From: Pseudomonas sp. MM223
GTDB lineage: Bacteria; Pseudomonadota; Gammaproteobacteria; Pseudomonadales; Pseudomonadaceae
Assembly (NCBI GenBank): GCA_947090765.1
Contig: OX352322.1
Span: 5,067,501-5,131,500 of the forward strand
Reading direction: 5' to 3'
Length of the DNA stretch: 64,000 bases
The position numbers and the translations under genes were made by a program. The first letter of the stretch is position 1; each line of letters starts with the position of its first letter. The notes beneath the pieces are model-generated. The model had not been told where the DNA came from. It worked only from the letters and a program-made list of their open reading frames with translations, and ran no database searches. Positions 8,465-18,682 of this stretch are shown here, piece by piece.

Positions 8465-9936
8465 ATGCGTCTGATGCCTGCGCTGGTGGCTTTGCTGCCA
8501 CTGCTTCCTCTGCCCGCCCTGGCCGCCGCACCGGCCAGCCCCGAAACCCTGCGTGTCGAGCGTTACACCGATGACGGCCAACCCGGTTCGCTGCGTTGGG
8601 CCATCGAAACCAGCAACCAGAACCCTGGCCACTACAGCATCGACATTGCCGCCGTCGGCAAACCGCCGTACGTCATCCGCCCCAGCCGTGCGCTACCGGA
8701 AATCAAAGGCCCGGTACGCATCACCGGTCTGCCTTGGGCACTCGATGGCCAATACATCGCCATCGACGGTTCGGCGTACATCAAGGACCAGGGCGTACGC
8801 ACCTGCCCAGGCGCCCTGCCCGGCCAGTTCGGCACCAACGTGCGCACCACCACCAACCCCGGGCTGGTGCTGCGCGACACCCAGGGCGTGCACCTGAGCG
8901 GCCTGGAAGTACGCAATTTCTGCATCGGCATATTGGTCAACCGCGCCAGCGGCAACGTGATCGAAGACAACCGTATCGTCGCCAACAAAGGCGGCGCGGG
9001 CATCATGCTGACCGGTGACGACGGTGCCGGTAACCCCACCGCCACCACCACAAACAACAACAAGGTGCTGCGCAACCAGCTGATCGACAATGGCGACGGC
9101 CTGGGCTGACCCGCGGCGCGGCATTCAACCTGGTGGCCGATAACCTGTTCCGCAGCACTGCGGCCAACCCCGAACCCTCGCAGGGTATCGAGATTCTGTT
9201 GGGCAACGACAACAGCGTGGTGCGCAACCGCTTCGAAAACTACTCCGACGGCCTGCAGATCAATTGGGGCAAGCGCAACTACCTGGCCGCCAACACCTTC
9301 AGCGGCAACTCGATCGGCGTCAGCGTCACCGGCGAGGGCAACATGCTCGACGGCAACCTGATCCACGGCAACCGCATCGGCGTGGCGCTGCGCCCGGAAC
9401 CGGACACCACCGCCACACGCCTGAGTGGCAACCGCATCTGGGGTAACAGCCAGGATATCCGCCGCTGCGAGGCGGGCGGTTCGTGCGTGCCCGACCAACG
9501 CACCGGCGCCATCGTGTTTGGCGTGCCGGCCCAGGCCCACGCGCTGTACGTGGGTTCACGCGGGGTGGGGGCCGACTTGCCGAAGAAAGACCAGGCGATC
9601 ATCTGCGACGCCAAAGGCCAGCCCAAGCCTTGCCAGCCGCTGCCCAACCATAACCAGCAGGCGCCACGGCTGATTGCGCTGCAAGGCAATGTGTTGCGCG
9701 GTGAAGTGCAGGGGCCGGTGTCGAGCTTGTTGCGGGTGGAGTTCTTTGGCAATGCCGAAGCGGATGGCACAGAGGCCGAGCAATACCTTGGGGAAGTGCT
9801 GGTGAACAGCGACAAGCAGGGGCAGGCGCGGTTTGCGCAGGTGCTGGAGAACATCGGCGGGCTGCGCAGCTTTACCGCGACCGTGACCACTGCCGATGGG
9901 GCAACTTCCGAGTTGAGCCAACCCGTTCGGCGCTAA
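8465..9936 (+). pseudogene. Right-handed parallel beta-helix repeat protein, frameshifted
   Basis: The ATG at 8465 opens a Sec signal peptide (MRLMPALVALLPLLPLPALA), then ERYTDDGQPGSLRWAI and a series of Asn-rich beta-helix coils (NVIEDNRIVANKGGAGI, NNKVLRNQLIDNGDG, NSVVRNRFENYSDG, NLIHGNRIGVALRPE). A single missing C near 9105 (GGCTGACC for GGCCTGACC) makes a false stop at 9109. With the base restored the protein is about 490 residues and ends at 9936. The fold is that of pectate-lyase/NosD-like periplasmic proteins, which bind or cleave polysaccharides; no catalytic motif is clear, so the substrate is not assigned. Confidence 0.75.
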
Positions 9937-9968
9937 CAGCACCGCCCCTCACAGGTTAATACGGCCGT

Positions 9969-10085
9969 TGTAGGAGCGGCCTTGTGCCGCGAAAGGGCTG
10001 CAAAGCAGCCCCAAGGTTCTAGCATCAAAGCCGATACTGCCGGGGCCGCTTCGCGGCCCTTTCGCGGCACAAGGCCGCTCCTACA
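9969..10085. repeat. Inverted REP pair (type B, TAGGAGCGGCCTTGTGCCGCG)
   Basis: Arms 9969-10012 and 10042-10085 face each other. The same core recurs at 14072, 21271, 54751, 58195 and 63888. It lies downstream of the beta-helix gene and may end its transcript. Confidence 0.88.
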
Positions 10086-10189
10086 TCGACCGCGTCAGAC
10101 CCAACGCAAAGGTCTTCATCAAACCTTGCCCCGCCCCGTGCCACCCCTCACAATGCAGGCCTTCATAGCGTCAACCCGCAGGAACCTGC

Positions 10190-10570
10190 ATGAAACTCGA
10201 CAAACCCGCCGCCATCGCCCGGCGTAACGAAGCATTGGCCAAGCCGGTGCTGAACAGCAGCAACACCCTGTTCGCCATCCTGGACAACAAACGCAACCTG
10301 TGGTGGTTCGAAGTGCCCGTGAAGCTGCTGGGCAAGGGCCAGGCCGACTGGGTCAACCTGCTGCTGCACACGCCAGAAAGCGATGAGCTGCAGCACCTGA
10401 AGGTGCCCACCAACTTCCTCAAGGCTCACCTGGAGCAGATGGAAGTGCGCAAGCCCGGCAAGCGCCGTTCCACCATCAGCCTGGCCCTCAGCGCCGACCG
10501 CGACTCGCTGCTGCGCGACACCCGTCCGGGCGGCGAGCAGCTGGACTTCCGCAACTTCGTACAGGCGTAA
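10190..10570 (+). CDS. Conserved hypothetical protein
   Basis: A 126-residue soluble, mildly basic protein beginning MKLDKPAAIARRNEALAKP, with no signal peptide or membrane segment. The middle (NLWWFEVPVKLLGKGQADWVNLLLH) is aromatic-rich and the end (EQLDFRNFVQA) is plain. I do not recognise a family. It converges on cvfB with only five bases between the stop codons. Codon use resembles its neighbours, and the ATG follows AGGAACCTGC. Confidence 0.7.
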   Translation: MKLDKPAAIARRNEALAKPVLNSSNTLFAILDNKRNLWWFEVPVKLLGKGQADWVNLLLHTPESDELQHLKVPTNFLKAHLEQMEVRKPGKRRSTISLALSADRDSLLRDTRPGGEQLDFRNFVQA

Positions 10571-10575
10571 GGCGG

Positions 10576-11412
10576 TCAGGCCTTTTCGATACGGTCGTCA
10601 TGGATGACGATCAGGCCCTGCTTGAACAACGCGCCAATGGCCTTCTTGAAGTTGCCCTTGCTGACGTTGAACAGCTTGCTGATCAGTGCAGGGTCGCTTT
10701 TGTCGCACACGGCCAACACCCCACCTTCGGCCTCCAGGCGCGCCATGATCTGCTCTTGCAGGCTGTCGGCCAGGGCCGCACCTACCGGTTGCAGGCTCAG
10801 GGCGATCTTGCCGTCGTGGCGCACTTCCTTGATGAAGCCTTTCTCGTGCATGCCCGACCGCAAGAACTTGAACACCTCGTTCTTGTGGATCAGGCCCCAG
10901 TGGCGGTTGTTGATGATGGCCTTGAAACCCATTGGCGTTTCGCCGGCCACCAGCAACTCGACCGGTTGCCCGACTTTATAGTCGGCCGGGGTGACGTCGA
11001 GGTAACGATCCAGGCGTGAGGTGGCGGTGATACGGCGGGTGCGCTTGTCGAGGTAGACGTGCACCACGCAGTAATCGCCAATCTTCAGCTGCCGTGCTTC
11101 TTCCGAGTACGGCATCATCAGGTCTTTGGACAGGCCCCAGTCCAGGAAGATGCCCGCACCGTTGATGTCCTTGACCTTGAGGCTGGCAAACTCACCCACC
11201 TGCACCTTGGGTTTTTCGGTGGTGGCGATCAGCTGGTCTTCGCTGTCCAGGTAGATGAATACGTTCAGCCAGTCATCCACCTCGGTTTCGGCGTTTTTCG
11301 GAATGTAGCGCCCGGGCAGCAGGATCTCGCCATCGGCGCCGCCGTCCAGGTACAGACCGAAGTCCACGTGCTTCACGATTTGCAAACTGTTGTAACGCCC
11401 AAGCAGAGCCAT
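10576..11412 (-). CDS. cvfB: CvfB-like S1 RNA-binding protein
   Basis: This 278-residue protein matches the CvfB/YitL family: tandem S1-type OB folds (LGRYNSLQIVKHVDFGLYLDG at the start, VQVGEFASLKVKDINGAGIFLDWGL, then KGFIKEVRHDGKIALSLQP) and a C-terminal winged helix (ISKLFNVSKGNFKKAIGALFKQG). The family binds RNA and affects virulence-factor expression in Gram-positives; its role in Pseudomonas is undefined. The ATG at 11412 follows TGAGGATC. Confidence 0.85.
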   Translation of the reverse strand: MALLGRYNSLQIVKHVDFGLYLDGGADGEILLPGRYIPKNAETEVDDWLNVFIYLDSEDQLIATTEKPKVQVGEFASLKVKDINGAGIFLDWGLSKDLMMPYSEEARQLKIGDYCVVHVYLDKRTRRITATSRLDRYLDVTPADYKVGQPVELLVAGETPMGFKAIINNRHWGLIHKNEVFKFLRSGMHEKGFIKEVRHDGKIALSLQPVGAALADSLQEQIMARLEAEGGVLAVCDKSDPALISKLFNVSKGNFKKAIGALFKQGLIVIHDDRIEKA

Positions 11413-11503
11413 TTCTGATGATCCTCAAGACAAGGGGGCTATTTTCCAGACAGACACGGGGTGGTGTCAAAGCTTCCGGACGGTTGCCCCCTGGTCCGCA
11501 GGA

Positions 11504-13951
11504 TCAGAAGTCGTAGCGCAGCGTCACCGTGGCGTTACGCGGGGCACCGTAGTGACCATAGCTGCCAGCCATGCCGGCGTAGTACTTCTTGTCGAAGAGG
11601 TTGTTGACGTTCAACGTGGCGGCAAGGTTATCGTTGATCTTGTAGCGTGCCATCAAGCTGGTGACGAAGTAGTCATCTTGGGTGACATGACTGTTGTAGC
11701 GCGCATATTGCAGCGTGGACTTGGAATTCCAGTTCACGCCACCTCCCATGGTCAGCCTCTCCCAGTCACCTGGCAGGCGATAGGTGTTCCAAAAGCGGAA
11801 CGTGTCCATTGGCAGCTGAGTGGTCAGCCTGTTGCCAGCAGCATCCTCGGTGCGGGAGTGACTGTAACCGGCGAATACATTCCAACCGGGCAGCACTTCA
11901 CCCGAGAGCTCTAGGTCCACACCTTTGGTTTCCGCACCATCAACCGCCTTGTACGCGTTGCCGCCGTTCGGCGCACGTTCGGTGGTCTCCTCGGCGAAGT
12001 TGTCCCTTTGGACCAGGTAGACGGCAACGTTGGCGTTCAGGCGGCCATTCAGGAATTCGCCTTTCCAGCCCATTTCGTAGTTCTTGCCGACCTCCGGGTC
12101 AAGTGGCTTGCCACTGGCGTCGATATTGCTCTGCGGCTTGAAGATGTCGGTATAGCTGACGTACACCGACTGCTCATCTGTCAGGTCGTAGACCAGGCCT
12201 GCATACGGCGTCACCACACCATGTTCTTTCATGTTGTAGGTGCTCGGCGCGTTAGGGCTATCGATGATGCCAAGGCTATAGTCGAAGCGATAGTCGGACG
12301 CCCGCGCGCCCAGAATCAGGTGCAGGTCATCGGTGAAATTGAACCGCCCCGCAACGTAGTAACCGCTTTGACGGTTGAAGATATCGTATTTGATGCTTGG
12401 CGAAAGCTCGTCTTTGCCTGGCTTGGGTGTCACGTTTTCCCAGGTGAAGTAGTTGATGTCCTGATCAGGCCCGGCGTATTCGCGGTGTTTGTTTTCATAT
12501 TCCAGGTAGTTGTAACCAACGATGAGCTCGTGGGCCTGTCCAAACAGCTGGAAAGGCCCTTGCAGGGAAATGTCTGCACCTTTCTGGTATTGATCTGCTG
12601 AAGCCACACCAGCGCTGATGGTCGTCGAGCCATCAGGTTGCAGGTACGAGGTGTTGGTTCTGGTCGAAACGTAGGAAGAGAACGTGTTGCGATCAACGTC
12701 CATGTAAAGGGTCGATACTTTCAGCTGCCAGTCGTTGGCCAGTTGCTGCTCGAGCGTCATGGTGTAGTTGGTGGTTTCGTAGTCATCGTAACCCCAGCGA
12801 GCGTCAGAGCTTTTCGAACGGGAAAAGTGGGTGGGCTGGCCGTTGGTGAAAATTAGCGGAACACCCGACGCTCCGTTGACTTTGTATGTTTGCCGGTCAA
12901 TGCCGAATCGAATCAGGGTGGTATCGGTCAGGTCAGCTTCCAGGGCGCCATACAGGATGCTGCGGTCCTGGGTGTACCAATCCATGAAGGTATGGTTGTT
13001 CTGCTGCGCGGCGACAAAACGTCCACGCACGTTGCCCTCTTCGGTCAGGGGGCCGGAAACATCGGCTTCGGCGCGGTAGTAATCCCAGGAGCCGGCGCCG
13101 CCCTGGATGTAGGACTTGAACTCTCGCGTCGGGCGCTTGCGGATCAGGTTCACCACCGCACTGGGGTCACCGGCACCGCTCATCAGGCCCGTTGCACCGC
13201 GGACAATTTCCACTCGGTCATACAGGGCCACATCCAGCAAGGTGCTGGGCATGTTGCGAGTCTGGTTGTCCTGAAACGTGGTAACACCATCGAACTGGTA
13301 AGTGTTGATCGCACTGCCACGCGAATAGATGTTAAAGCGCTCGCCGCCGTCCTGGGACATGGTGATGCCCGGCGTCTGATTGAGCACATCGGTCATGCTC
13401 GCCAAGTGCTGGTCGTCCATGCGCTGGCGCGTGATGACGGTAATCGTTTGTGGCGTCTCGCGGATCGACAGGTTCATCTTGGTCGCCGTGCTGGTCGACC
13501 CGGTCGTATAGGACCCGGTCCCCTCAGTGATAGCCCCCAGCCCCATGGCATTGATGCTGGTCGCGCCCAGTTCGAGCGCGCCGTCCGTCGAGCGCGGCAG
13601 CAGCACGTAATTGCCATTGCTCGCGGCCATCACTTGCAGCTCGCTCCCCGCCAGCAACCGAGCAAAGCCCTGCTCGACACTGTACGTCCCCTGCAACCCC
13701 TGGCTGCGCTTGCCCTGGGTCAGGTCGGCGTCGAACGACAACACCACCCCGGCATCACTGGCAAAACGGCTGAGCACCGCGCCCAGCGGCCCGGCTGCGA
13801 TGGCATAGCTGCGAGCGGCTTCGGCGGCACTGGCCTGCCCGGCGCTGGTCAGTGGATGAACTACCCCAGCCTGCAGCAGCAAGGCGGCACTGAGCATGGC
13901 AACGACAAGGGGTTTTCTGGGGTAGCTGTGGCGGGTAACACGGGGGTGCAT
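11504..13951 (-). CDS. TonB-dependent siderophore receptor with STN signalling domain (FpvA-like)
   Basis: An outer-membrane ferric-siderophore receptor of about 815 residues. Visible parts are a signal peptide to about residue 43, an STN/secretin-like N-terminal domain (SYAIAAGPLGAVLSRFASDAGVVLSF, about 45-125), a plug with IRETPQTITVITRQRM and DRVEIVRGATGLMSGAGDPS, and a beta-barrel ending in Phe (ATVTLRYDF). The start at 13951 follows AAGGAGC and begins the signal peptide; a longer frame from 14020 is not needed. Upstream, on the same strand, lie fecR and fecI homologs, so this receptor probably signals ligand binding through them. It is a close paralog of the receptor at 22475, with long identical stretches in the plug. 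The ligand is likely a pyoverdine, perhaps foreign. Confidence 0.9.
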   Translation of the reverse strand: MHPRVTRHSYPRKPLVVAMLSAALLLQAGVVHPLTSAGQASAAEAARSYAIAAGPLGAVLSRFASDAGVVLSFDADLTQGKRSQGLQGTYSVEQGFARLLAGSELQVMAASNGNYVLLPRSTDGALELGATSINAMGLGAITEGTGSYTTGSTSTATKMNLSIRETPQTITVITRQRMDDQHLASMTDVLNQTPGITMSQDGGERFNIYSRGSAINTYQFDGVTTFQDNQTRNMPSTLLDVALYDRVEIVRGATGLMSGAGDPSAVVNLIRKRPTREFKSYIQGGAGSWDYYRAEADVSGPLTEEGNVRGRFVAAQQNNHTFMDWYTQDRSILYGALEADLTDTTLIRFGIDRQTYKVNGASGVPLIFTNGQPTHFSRSKSSDARWGYDDYETTNYTMTLEQQLANDWQLKVSTLYMDVDRNTFSSYVSTRTNTSYLQPDGSTTISAGVASADQYQKGADISLQGPFQLFGQAHELIVGYNYLEYENKHREYAGPDQDINYFTWENVTPKPGKDELSPSIKYDIFNRQSGYYVAGRFNFTDDLHLILGARASDYRFDYSLGIIDSPNAPSTYNMKEHGVVTPYAGLVYDLTDEQSVYVSYTDIFKPQSNIDASGKPLDPEVGKNYEMGWKGEFLNGRLNANVAVYLVQRDNFAEETTERAPNGGNAYKAVDGAETKGVDLELSGEVLPGWNVFAGYSHSRTEDAAGNRLTTQLPMDTFRFWNTYRLPGDWERLTMGGGVNWNSKSTLQYARYNSHVTQDDYFVTSLMARYKINDNLAATLNVNNLFDKKYYAGMAGSYGHYGAPRNATVTLRYDF

Positions 13952-14071
13952 GGGGGGCTCCTTCAAATGCCTGTGTTGGCGGTTTGCAGGAGGGGTCGTG
14001 TGAAACCGGAAAACCGACAATGCAAACGAGAAATATTTTTAAAGATTCAACGGCCACACGCAGTCCCGCTT

Positions 14072-14113
14072 TTGTGGGAGCGGCCTTGTGTCGCGAAAGG
14101 GCCGCTCCCACAA
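14072..14113. repeat. REP palindrome (type B)
   Basis: TTGTGGGAGCGGCCTTGTG and its inverted partner GGCCGCTCCCACAA form one compact hairpin in the gap between fecR and the receptor. It may lower read-through from fecIR into the receptor gene. Confidence 0.8.
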
Positions 14114-14130
14114 CGACCGCGTATAGCGCG

Positions 14131-15072
14131 TCAACTTATTGGCCGCACCCGCACCCAGAACCGCGTGCGGGTTTCGATCCGCACGGGCAGCGCCTGGGCG
14201 ATGGCCTCCAGCGCCCGCGCCGTATCGTCCAGCGGGAAGGCCCCGGACAGGCGCAAGTGCGCAACCTCCTTCGAACACTCGATGAAACCCGGGCGATAGC
14301 GCTGCAACTCATCCAGCACCCGGCCCAGCGGCCAGTTGTCGATCACCAACCGGCCATTCACCCACTCGTCCCTGTTGGGGTCGAGCGCCTGTGGCGCGGG
14401 CAATGGCCCGGCCCCGAAACGCAGGCTCATGCCCGCCTCAACCCGCAACGGCTCGGCATCTGCCCGGTTGCGCACGGCAACGGCGTGTTCCAGCACATCC
14501 AGTTCGGTGTGCCCGTCAAGTTGGCGCACCACAAAACGCGTACCCAACGCGCGCATCTCGCCCTGCTGGCTGCGCACGCTAAGTGGCCGTGCGTCCTTGG
14601 CCGTGGTCACCATGATCTCGCCTGCGCGCAGGATGATCAGCCGTTGCTGGTGGTCATAGCGAATGTCCACGGCACTGGCCGTGTTCAGCGTGAGCTGGGT
14701 GCCATCCTCCAGCCGCAGCTGGCGCCGCTCACCCGTGGCGGTACGCACATCAGCCAGCCAAAGCGGCGTCTGACGGTAGCCAGTCCAGGCCAGGCCCGAG
14801 ACACCAAGGCCAAGCACCAGCCCCTTGAGCACAGTGCGCCTGCCTGCCAGCGGCGGCTCCACCGCCAACGTCCGTTGTGCCACGGTCGCCGGCACGTTGC
14901 GCAACTCGGCGTGAAACGCCTCCAGCCGCTGCCACGCCCACTGGTGCACCGGGTCGCCTTGGTGCCAGGCCTGCCAACGCTGATACAGCGCCGGGTAGTC
15001 CGCCCCGGCACTCAAGCGGGCATGCCACTGCGCCGCATCGCGCAGCGCCTGGCGTTGCTGCGCCGGGCTCAC
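14131..15072 (-). CDS. FecR-family anti-sigma factor
   Basis: A 313-residue inner-membrane sigma regulator. It has an N-terminal DUF4880-type cytoplasmic segment (QRQALRDAAQWHARLSAG), the conserved WQRLEAFHAEL region, a membrane segment near residues 88-108 (VLKGLVLGLGVSGLAW) and a periplasmic FecR domain (GERRQLRLEDGTQLTLNTASAVDI, then LGTRFVVRQLDGHTELDVLE). The start is taken as the GTG at 15072, overlapping the fecI stop (GTGA); the upstream extension to 15102 lies inside fecI. It should relay the signal from the 11504-13951 receptor to the sigma factor. Confidence 0.88.
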   Translation of the reverse strand: MSPAQQRQALRDAAQWHARLSAGADYPALYQRWQAWHQGDPVHQWAWQRLEAFHAELRNVPATVAQRTLAVEPPLAGRRTVLKGLVLGLGVSGLAWTGYRQTPLWLADVRTATGERRQLRLEDGTQLTLNTASAVDIRYDHQQRLIILRAGEIMVTTAKDARPLSVRSQQGEMRALGTRFVVRQLDGHTELDVLEHAVAVRNRADAEPLRVEAGMSLRFGAGPLPAPQALDPNRDEWVNGRLVIDNWPLGRVLDELQRYRPGFIECSKEVAHLRLSGAFPLDDTARALEAIAQALPVRIETRTRFWVRVRPIS

Positions 15073-15587
15073 AGTTCGGCATCCAGCGCGAACAGCAGGC
15101 ATTGCTCGGTGGCCTTGGCGATGTATTTGGTCACCGAACTGACAGACACGCCAAGGCGTTCGGCAATTTCGGCATAGCTCAAGCCTTCGAGGTGGGAAAG
15201 AAACAGCGCCTGGCGCACCTTGTGGTTCAGGCCATCGAGCATGGCATCAAGTTGCAGCAACGTTTCCAGCAGCACGACCCGGTGCTCCGGGGACGCCTCC
15301 ACCAGCTCCGGCTCCAGAGCCATGGCTTCCAGATAGGCTTGCTCCAGCGAGCGCCTGCGCAAATGGTCGACCATCACTCGCTTGGCCACTGTCGCCAGAA
15401 AATTGCGCGGCTCGCGCAACGGGTGGGCCACCGTGCTGGCAATCAGGCGCACGAAGGTGTCCTGGGCCAGGTCCGCCGCCCGCTCCCGGTCACCCAGGCG
15501 CCGGCGCAGCCAGCCTTGCAGCCAGCCGCTGTGGTCGCGGTACAGGCAGTGCATGTCATCGTGCGGTGCAGGCGGGACCTTGTACAC
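15069..15587 (-). CDS. FecI-type ECF sigma factor
   Basis: A 172-residue iron-starvation ECF sigma factor: sigma2 region LYRDHSGWLQGWLRRRLG and AADLAQDTFVRLIAS, and sigma4 region ALFLSHLEGLSYAEIAERLGVS with SSVTKYIAKA. It is expected to direct RNA polymerase to the receptor gene when FecR releases it. The GTG at 15587 has an AAGGA site eight bases upstream; an ATG at 15554 is the alternative. A Fur-like site lies about 25-40 bases further upstream. Confidence 0.88.
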   Translation of the reverse strand: MYKVPPAPHDDMHCLYRDHSGWLQGWLRRRLGDRERAADLAQDTFVRLIASTVAHPLREPRNFLATVAKRVMVDHLRRRSLEQAYLEAMALEPELVEASPEHRVVLLETLLQLDAMLDGLNHKVRQALFLSHLEGLSYAEIAERLGVSVSSVTKYIAKATEQCLLFALDAEL

Positions 15588-15610
15588 GCAATCATCCTTG
15601 TAACGATGCG

Positions 15611-15629
15611 GATAAGAATTAGTCGCAAT
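15611..15629 (-). promoter_or_regulatory. Possible Fur box upstream of fecI homolog
   Basis: On the minus strand the segment reads ATTGCGACTAATTCTTATC, resembling the degenerate Fur sites (AATNATTCTTATT) common before fecI-type genes in pseudomonads. Match to the 19-base consensus is only partial. Confidence 0.45.
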
Positions 15630-15734
15630 AATAGTGGCATTGCCGATGGAAGGAAACTGCCATTGCCGCGATGCAATGGAACCCTGCGGCTACCCTTACC
15701 TCTACCGATTGGCCGCCACTGCAAGGAACAGCAC

Positions 15735-16595
15735 ATGCCTGCACGCCTGCCCAAAGCCCTGCTTATCGCCGTCGGTTTCGCCCTGGCCCTGGCCGCCTGC
15801 AGCCGTATCGACCTGGCCTATCGCAACCTCGACCGCCTGGTGCCATGGTCGCTGGACGATTACCTGGACATGAACCGCGAGCAGAAAACCCTGCTCGACG
15901 ACCGCTTGCGCGAACACCTGGCCTGGCATTGCAAGACCCAACTGCCCGGCTACCTCGACTGGCTGGACCGGGTACGCGACATGGTCGCCGACGACCAGGT
16001 GACCGACCAGGCCCTGCAACAACGTACCCGCGAGGCCCGCGAGGCGATTGGCCGGGTGGCCGAGGAAATCACCCCGTCGGCTACCGAGCTGTTGCGCGGC
16101 ATGAGCGACACCCAGGTCGCGGAAATGCGCGACGCCTTCCGTGAGGACATCAGCGAACGGCAGAAGCAGTATGTGGATACGCCGCTGCCCAAACAGATCG
16201 CCCGCCGTACCGAGCGCATGGAGAAACGCCTGACGCCGTGGCTGGGCGAGCTGACGCCAGCGCAGAAACAGCGGGTACAGGCCTGGTCGCAGGCGCTGGG
16301 CGACCAGAACCGCGAATGGATTGCCAACCGTGCCCACTGGCAGCAGCAATTGCTGCTGGCGATGAACCAGCGCAACGACGCCAGCTTCGAACTGCGGCTG
16401 GCCACGCTGTTACAGCGCAAGGAAAGTTTGTGGACGCCTGAATACCGCTCAGCGTTTCAAAATACCGAACAACAGGCGCGTAGTTTGCTGGTGGATCTGG
16501 TGCAGCAGAGTACCCCGCAACAGCGGCGGTTTTTGCAAGAAAAGCTGGGCAAGGTGCGCACCGACTTCAGTGAGTTGAAGTGTTTGAAAGGTTGA
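15735..16595 (+). CDS. DUF6279 family lipoprotein
   Basis: A 286-residue lipoprotein. The N-terminus MPARLPKALLIAVGFALALAAC gives a lipobox ending at Cys22, so it is probably anchored to the outer membrane facing the periplasm. The mature part is highly charged and helical (DRLVPWSLDDYLDMN, EQKTLLDDRLREHLAWH, many Glu/Arg/Gln heptads), fitting the DUF6279 family found next to stress genes in pseudomonads. Function is unknown. I chose the ATG at 15735 because it opens the signal sequence; longer frames run through the fecI promoter. It is divergent from fecI. Confidence 0.82.
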   Translation: MPARLPKALLIAVGFALALAACSRIDLAYRNLDRLVPWSLDDYLDMNREQKTLLDDRLREHLAWHCKTQLPGYLDWLDRVRDMVADDQVTDQALQQRTREAREAIGRVAEEITPSATELLRGMSDTQVAEMRDAFREDISERQKQYVDTPLPKQIARRTERMEKRLTPWLGELTPAQKQRVQAWSQALGDQNREWIANRAHWQQQLLLAMNQRNDASFELRLATLLQRKESLWTPEYRSAFQNTEQQARSLLVDLVQQSTPQQRRFLQEKLGKVRTDFSELKCLKG

Positions 16596-16607
16596 AGTCG
16601 CTGGTTG

Positions 16608-16715
16608 CCTGTCCTGGCCCTATCGCCGGCAAGCCAGCTCCCACAGGCACCCGAGAAAGCTCAGCCCTGTGGTAATCCGGTGGGGCTGGCTTGCCGGTGA
16701 TAGGGCCAAGACAGG
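16608..16715. repeat. Inverted REP pair (type A)
   Basis: Arms 16608-16645 and 16681-16715 face each other between the convergent lipoprotein gene and aceK. Confidence 0.88.
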
Positions 16716-16723
16716 CCAAGCTA

Positions 16724-18432
16724 TTACCGAGCCTTGCGCCGGTACGGAAACACATCAATCACCTTCCCTTCGCGAATCGCCGCCTGTAGCCCCTTCCAGT
16801 AATCCGCGTCATACAACTCCCCATGCAAGCGGCTGAACAAGCGCCGCTGGCCAATATCGGCAAACAGAAACGGCGGAAACTCTTCGGGGAACACGTCATG
16901 CGGCCCGATCGAGTACCACGGTTCACCCGACATCTCGTCTTCCGGGTAACGCGGCGGCGGAATATGGCGGAAGTTCACCTCGGTCAGGAAGCTGATCTCG
17001 TCATAGTCATAGAACACCACCCGGCCATGCCGAGTAACGCCAAAGTTCTTCAGCAACATGTCGCCAGGGAAAATGTTCGCCGCCGCCAGCTGCTTGATCG
17101 CCAGGCCGTAATCCTCCAGCGCCTCCAGCACCTGGCCTTCGCTGGCATGCTCCAGGTACAGGTTCAGCGGCGTCATGCGCCGCTCGGTCCAGCAGTGGCG
17201 GATCAGTACCGTGTCACCCTCCAGCACCACCGTCGACGGTGCCACCTCCAGCAGTTCGGCCAGGCACTCCGGCTCGAACTTGCCCGCGGGAAGCGAAAAT
17301 CGGCAAATTCCTGGGTATCGGCCAGGCGGCCGACGCGGTCGACGCTTTTCACCAACCGGTACTTGTCGATCACCGTGGCGCGGTCGACGGTTTTTGACGG
17401 CGAGAAGCGGTCCTTGATGATCTTGAACACGGTGTTGAAGCCCGGCAGGGTGAACACGCTCATGACCATGCCGCGCACCCCGGGCGCCATGACGAAGCGG
17501 TCGTCGCTGCCGGCCAGGTGGTTGATCAGCGCCCGGTAGAATTCCGACTTGCCATGTTTGTAAAAACCGATGGAGGTGTACAACTCGGCAATGTGCTTGC
17601 CCGGTAAAATGCGCTTGAGGAAGTTGACGAACTCGGCCGGCACCGGCACATCGACCATGAAGTACGAGCGGGTGAAGGAAAAGATGATCGACACCTCGGC
17701 CTCGTCGGTAATCAGCGCGTCGGCCTCGATACCGTGCCCTTCACGGTGCAGCAGCGGGATTACCAGCGGCCACTGCTCATCGCTGTTGTACAGCCGGCCG
17801 ACCAGGTAGGCCCCCTTGTTGCGGTACAGCACCGGCGAAAACAGCTCCACCGCCAGCGTCGGGTCTTTGCACACCCAGTCCGGCAGGCATTCGCGCAATT
17901 GCTCCTCAAGGCGTGACACATCGCTTTCAACGTCGCCATAGGCAAATGCATAGTCGGACAAAATCGCACGCAGCAGGCCCTTGAGGTTGCCATCGGGGCG
18001 ATAGGTAGTGGTTTGTGCAGCGCGCTGGTAGCTGCGGATCGACGGCCGGGTGGTGTGGATGAACATGCAGCCGTCGCTGATCTGGTCATGGCTGAACAGG
18101 CTGCAGAACAACGAGTTGTACCAGGTTTCCGACAGTTCATCGTCCAGACGCGGGTCGATCAGCCGTATATAGGCACTTTTCACCAAAGGCCACTGCTCGA
18201 CCTCCAGCAGCACCTCGTCATCGAAGGCATCGCGCAACCAGCCGTTGACCTCGCCGACCTTCTTCTCATACAGGTTTATCCGCGCGGCGGCTGCGCGCTG
18301 GCACTCTTGCCAACGCGCCTGTTCGAAGCGCTCGCGGGCACCGAGGGTGATGCGGCGAAAATGCTCGCGGTAGTCGTCGAAGCCATCGAGGATCATCCGG
18401 GCGATCTCGCCGGCAGGCCAGTGCTGGGTCAT
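16724..18432 (-). pseudogene. aceK: Isocitrate dehydrogenase kinase/phosphatase, frameshifted
   Basis: AceK reversibly phosphorylates isocitrate dehydrogenase and so sets flow between the TCA cycle and glyoxylate bypass. From the ATG at 18432 the protein reads [19 protein letters not shown], with the ATP-loop segment [21 protein letters not shown] near residue 320 and [15 protein letters not shown] after it. Near 17288 one C is missing (CCGCGGGCAAG for CCGCGCGGCAAG). The frame then leaves the conserved [20 protein letters not shown] and resumes in another frame with [20 protein letters not shown] and a stop at 16724. Repaired length is about 569 residues, normal for the family. An in-vivo break would remove the C-terminal catalytic lobe; an assembly error is equally likely. 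Confidence 0.88.
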
Positions 18433-18495
18433 GCGGTGAATCTCGGTGCAGGGTTGAGTAACAGAGCTTAGTCTCACCTTGAGTTTCCGGTGGCT

Positions 18496-18600
18496 GTACC
18501 GGCCCAATCGCCGGTAAGCCAGCTCCCACAGGGATACCACTGCCCTCAGGGTCTGCACCGTACCTGTGGGAGGCTGGCTTGCCGGCGATTGGGCCGGTAC
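18496..18600. repeat. Inverted REP pair (type A)
   Basis: The GTACCGGCCCAATCGCCGG arm and its reverse complement lie between the divergent starts of aceK and the EamA gene. Confidence 0.88.
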
Positions 18601-18682
18601 AGGATTACACCGCAAGAAAGCACAAGAATCCCCCCGCCCCCTCGCGTAGACTCGCGCCCCTGCCCTGCCTCTGGAGACCGCC

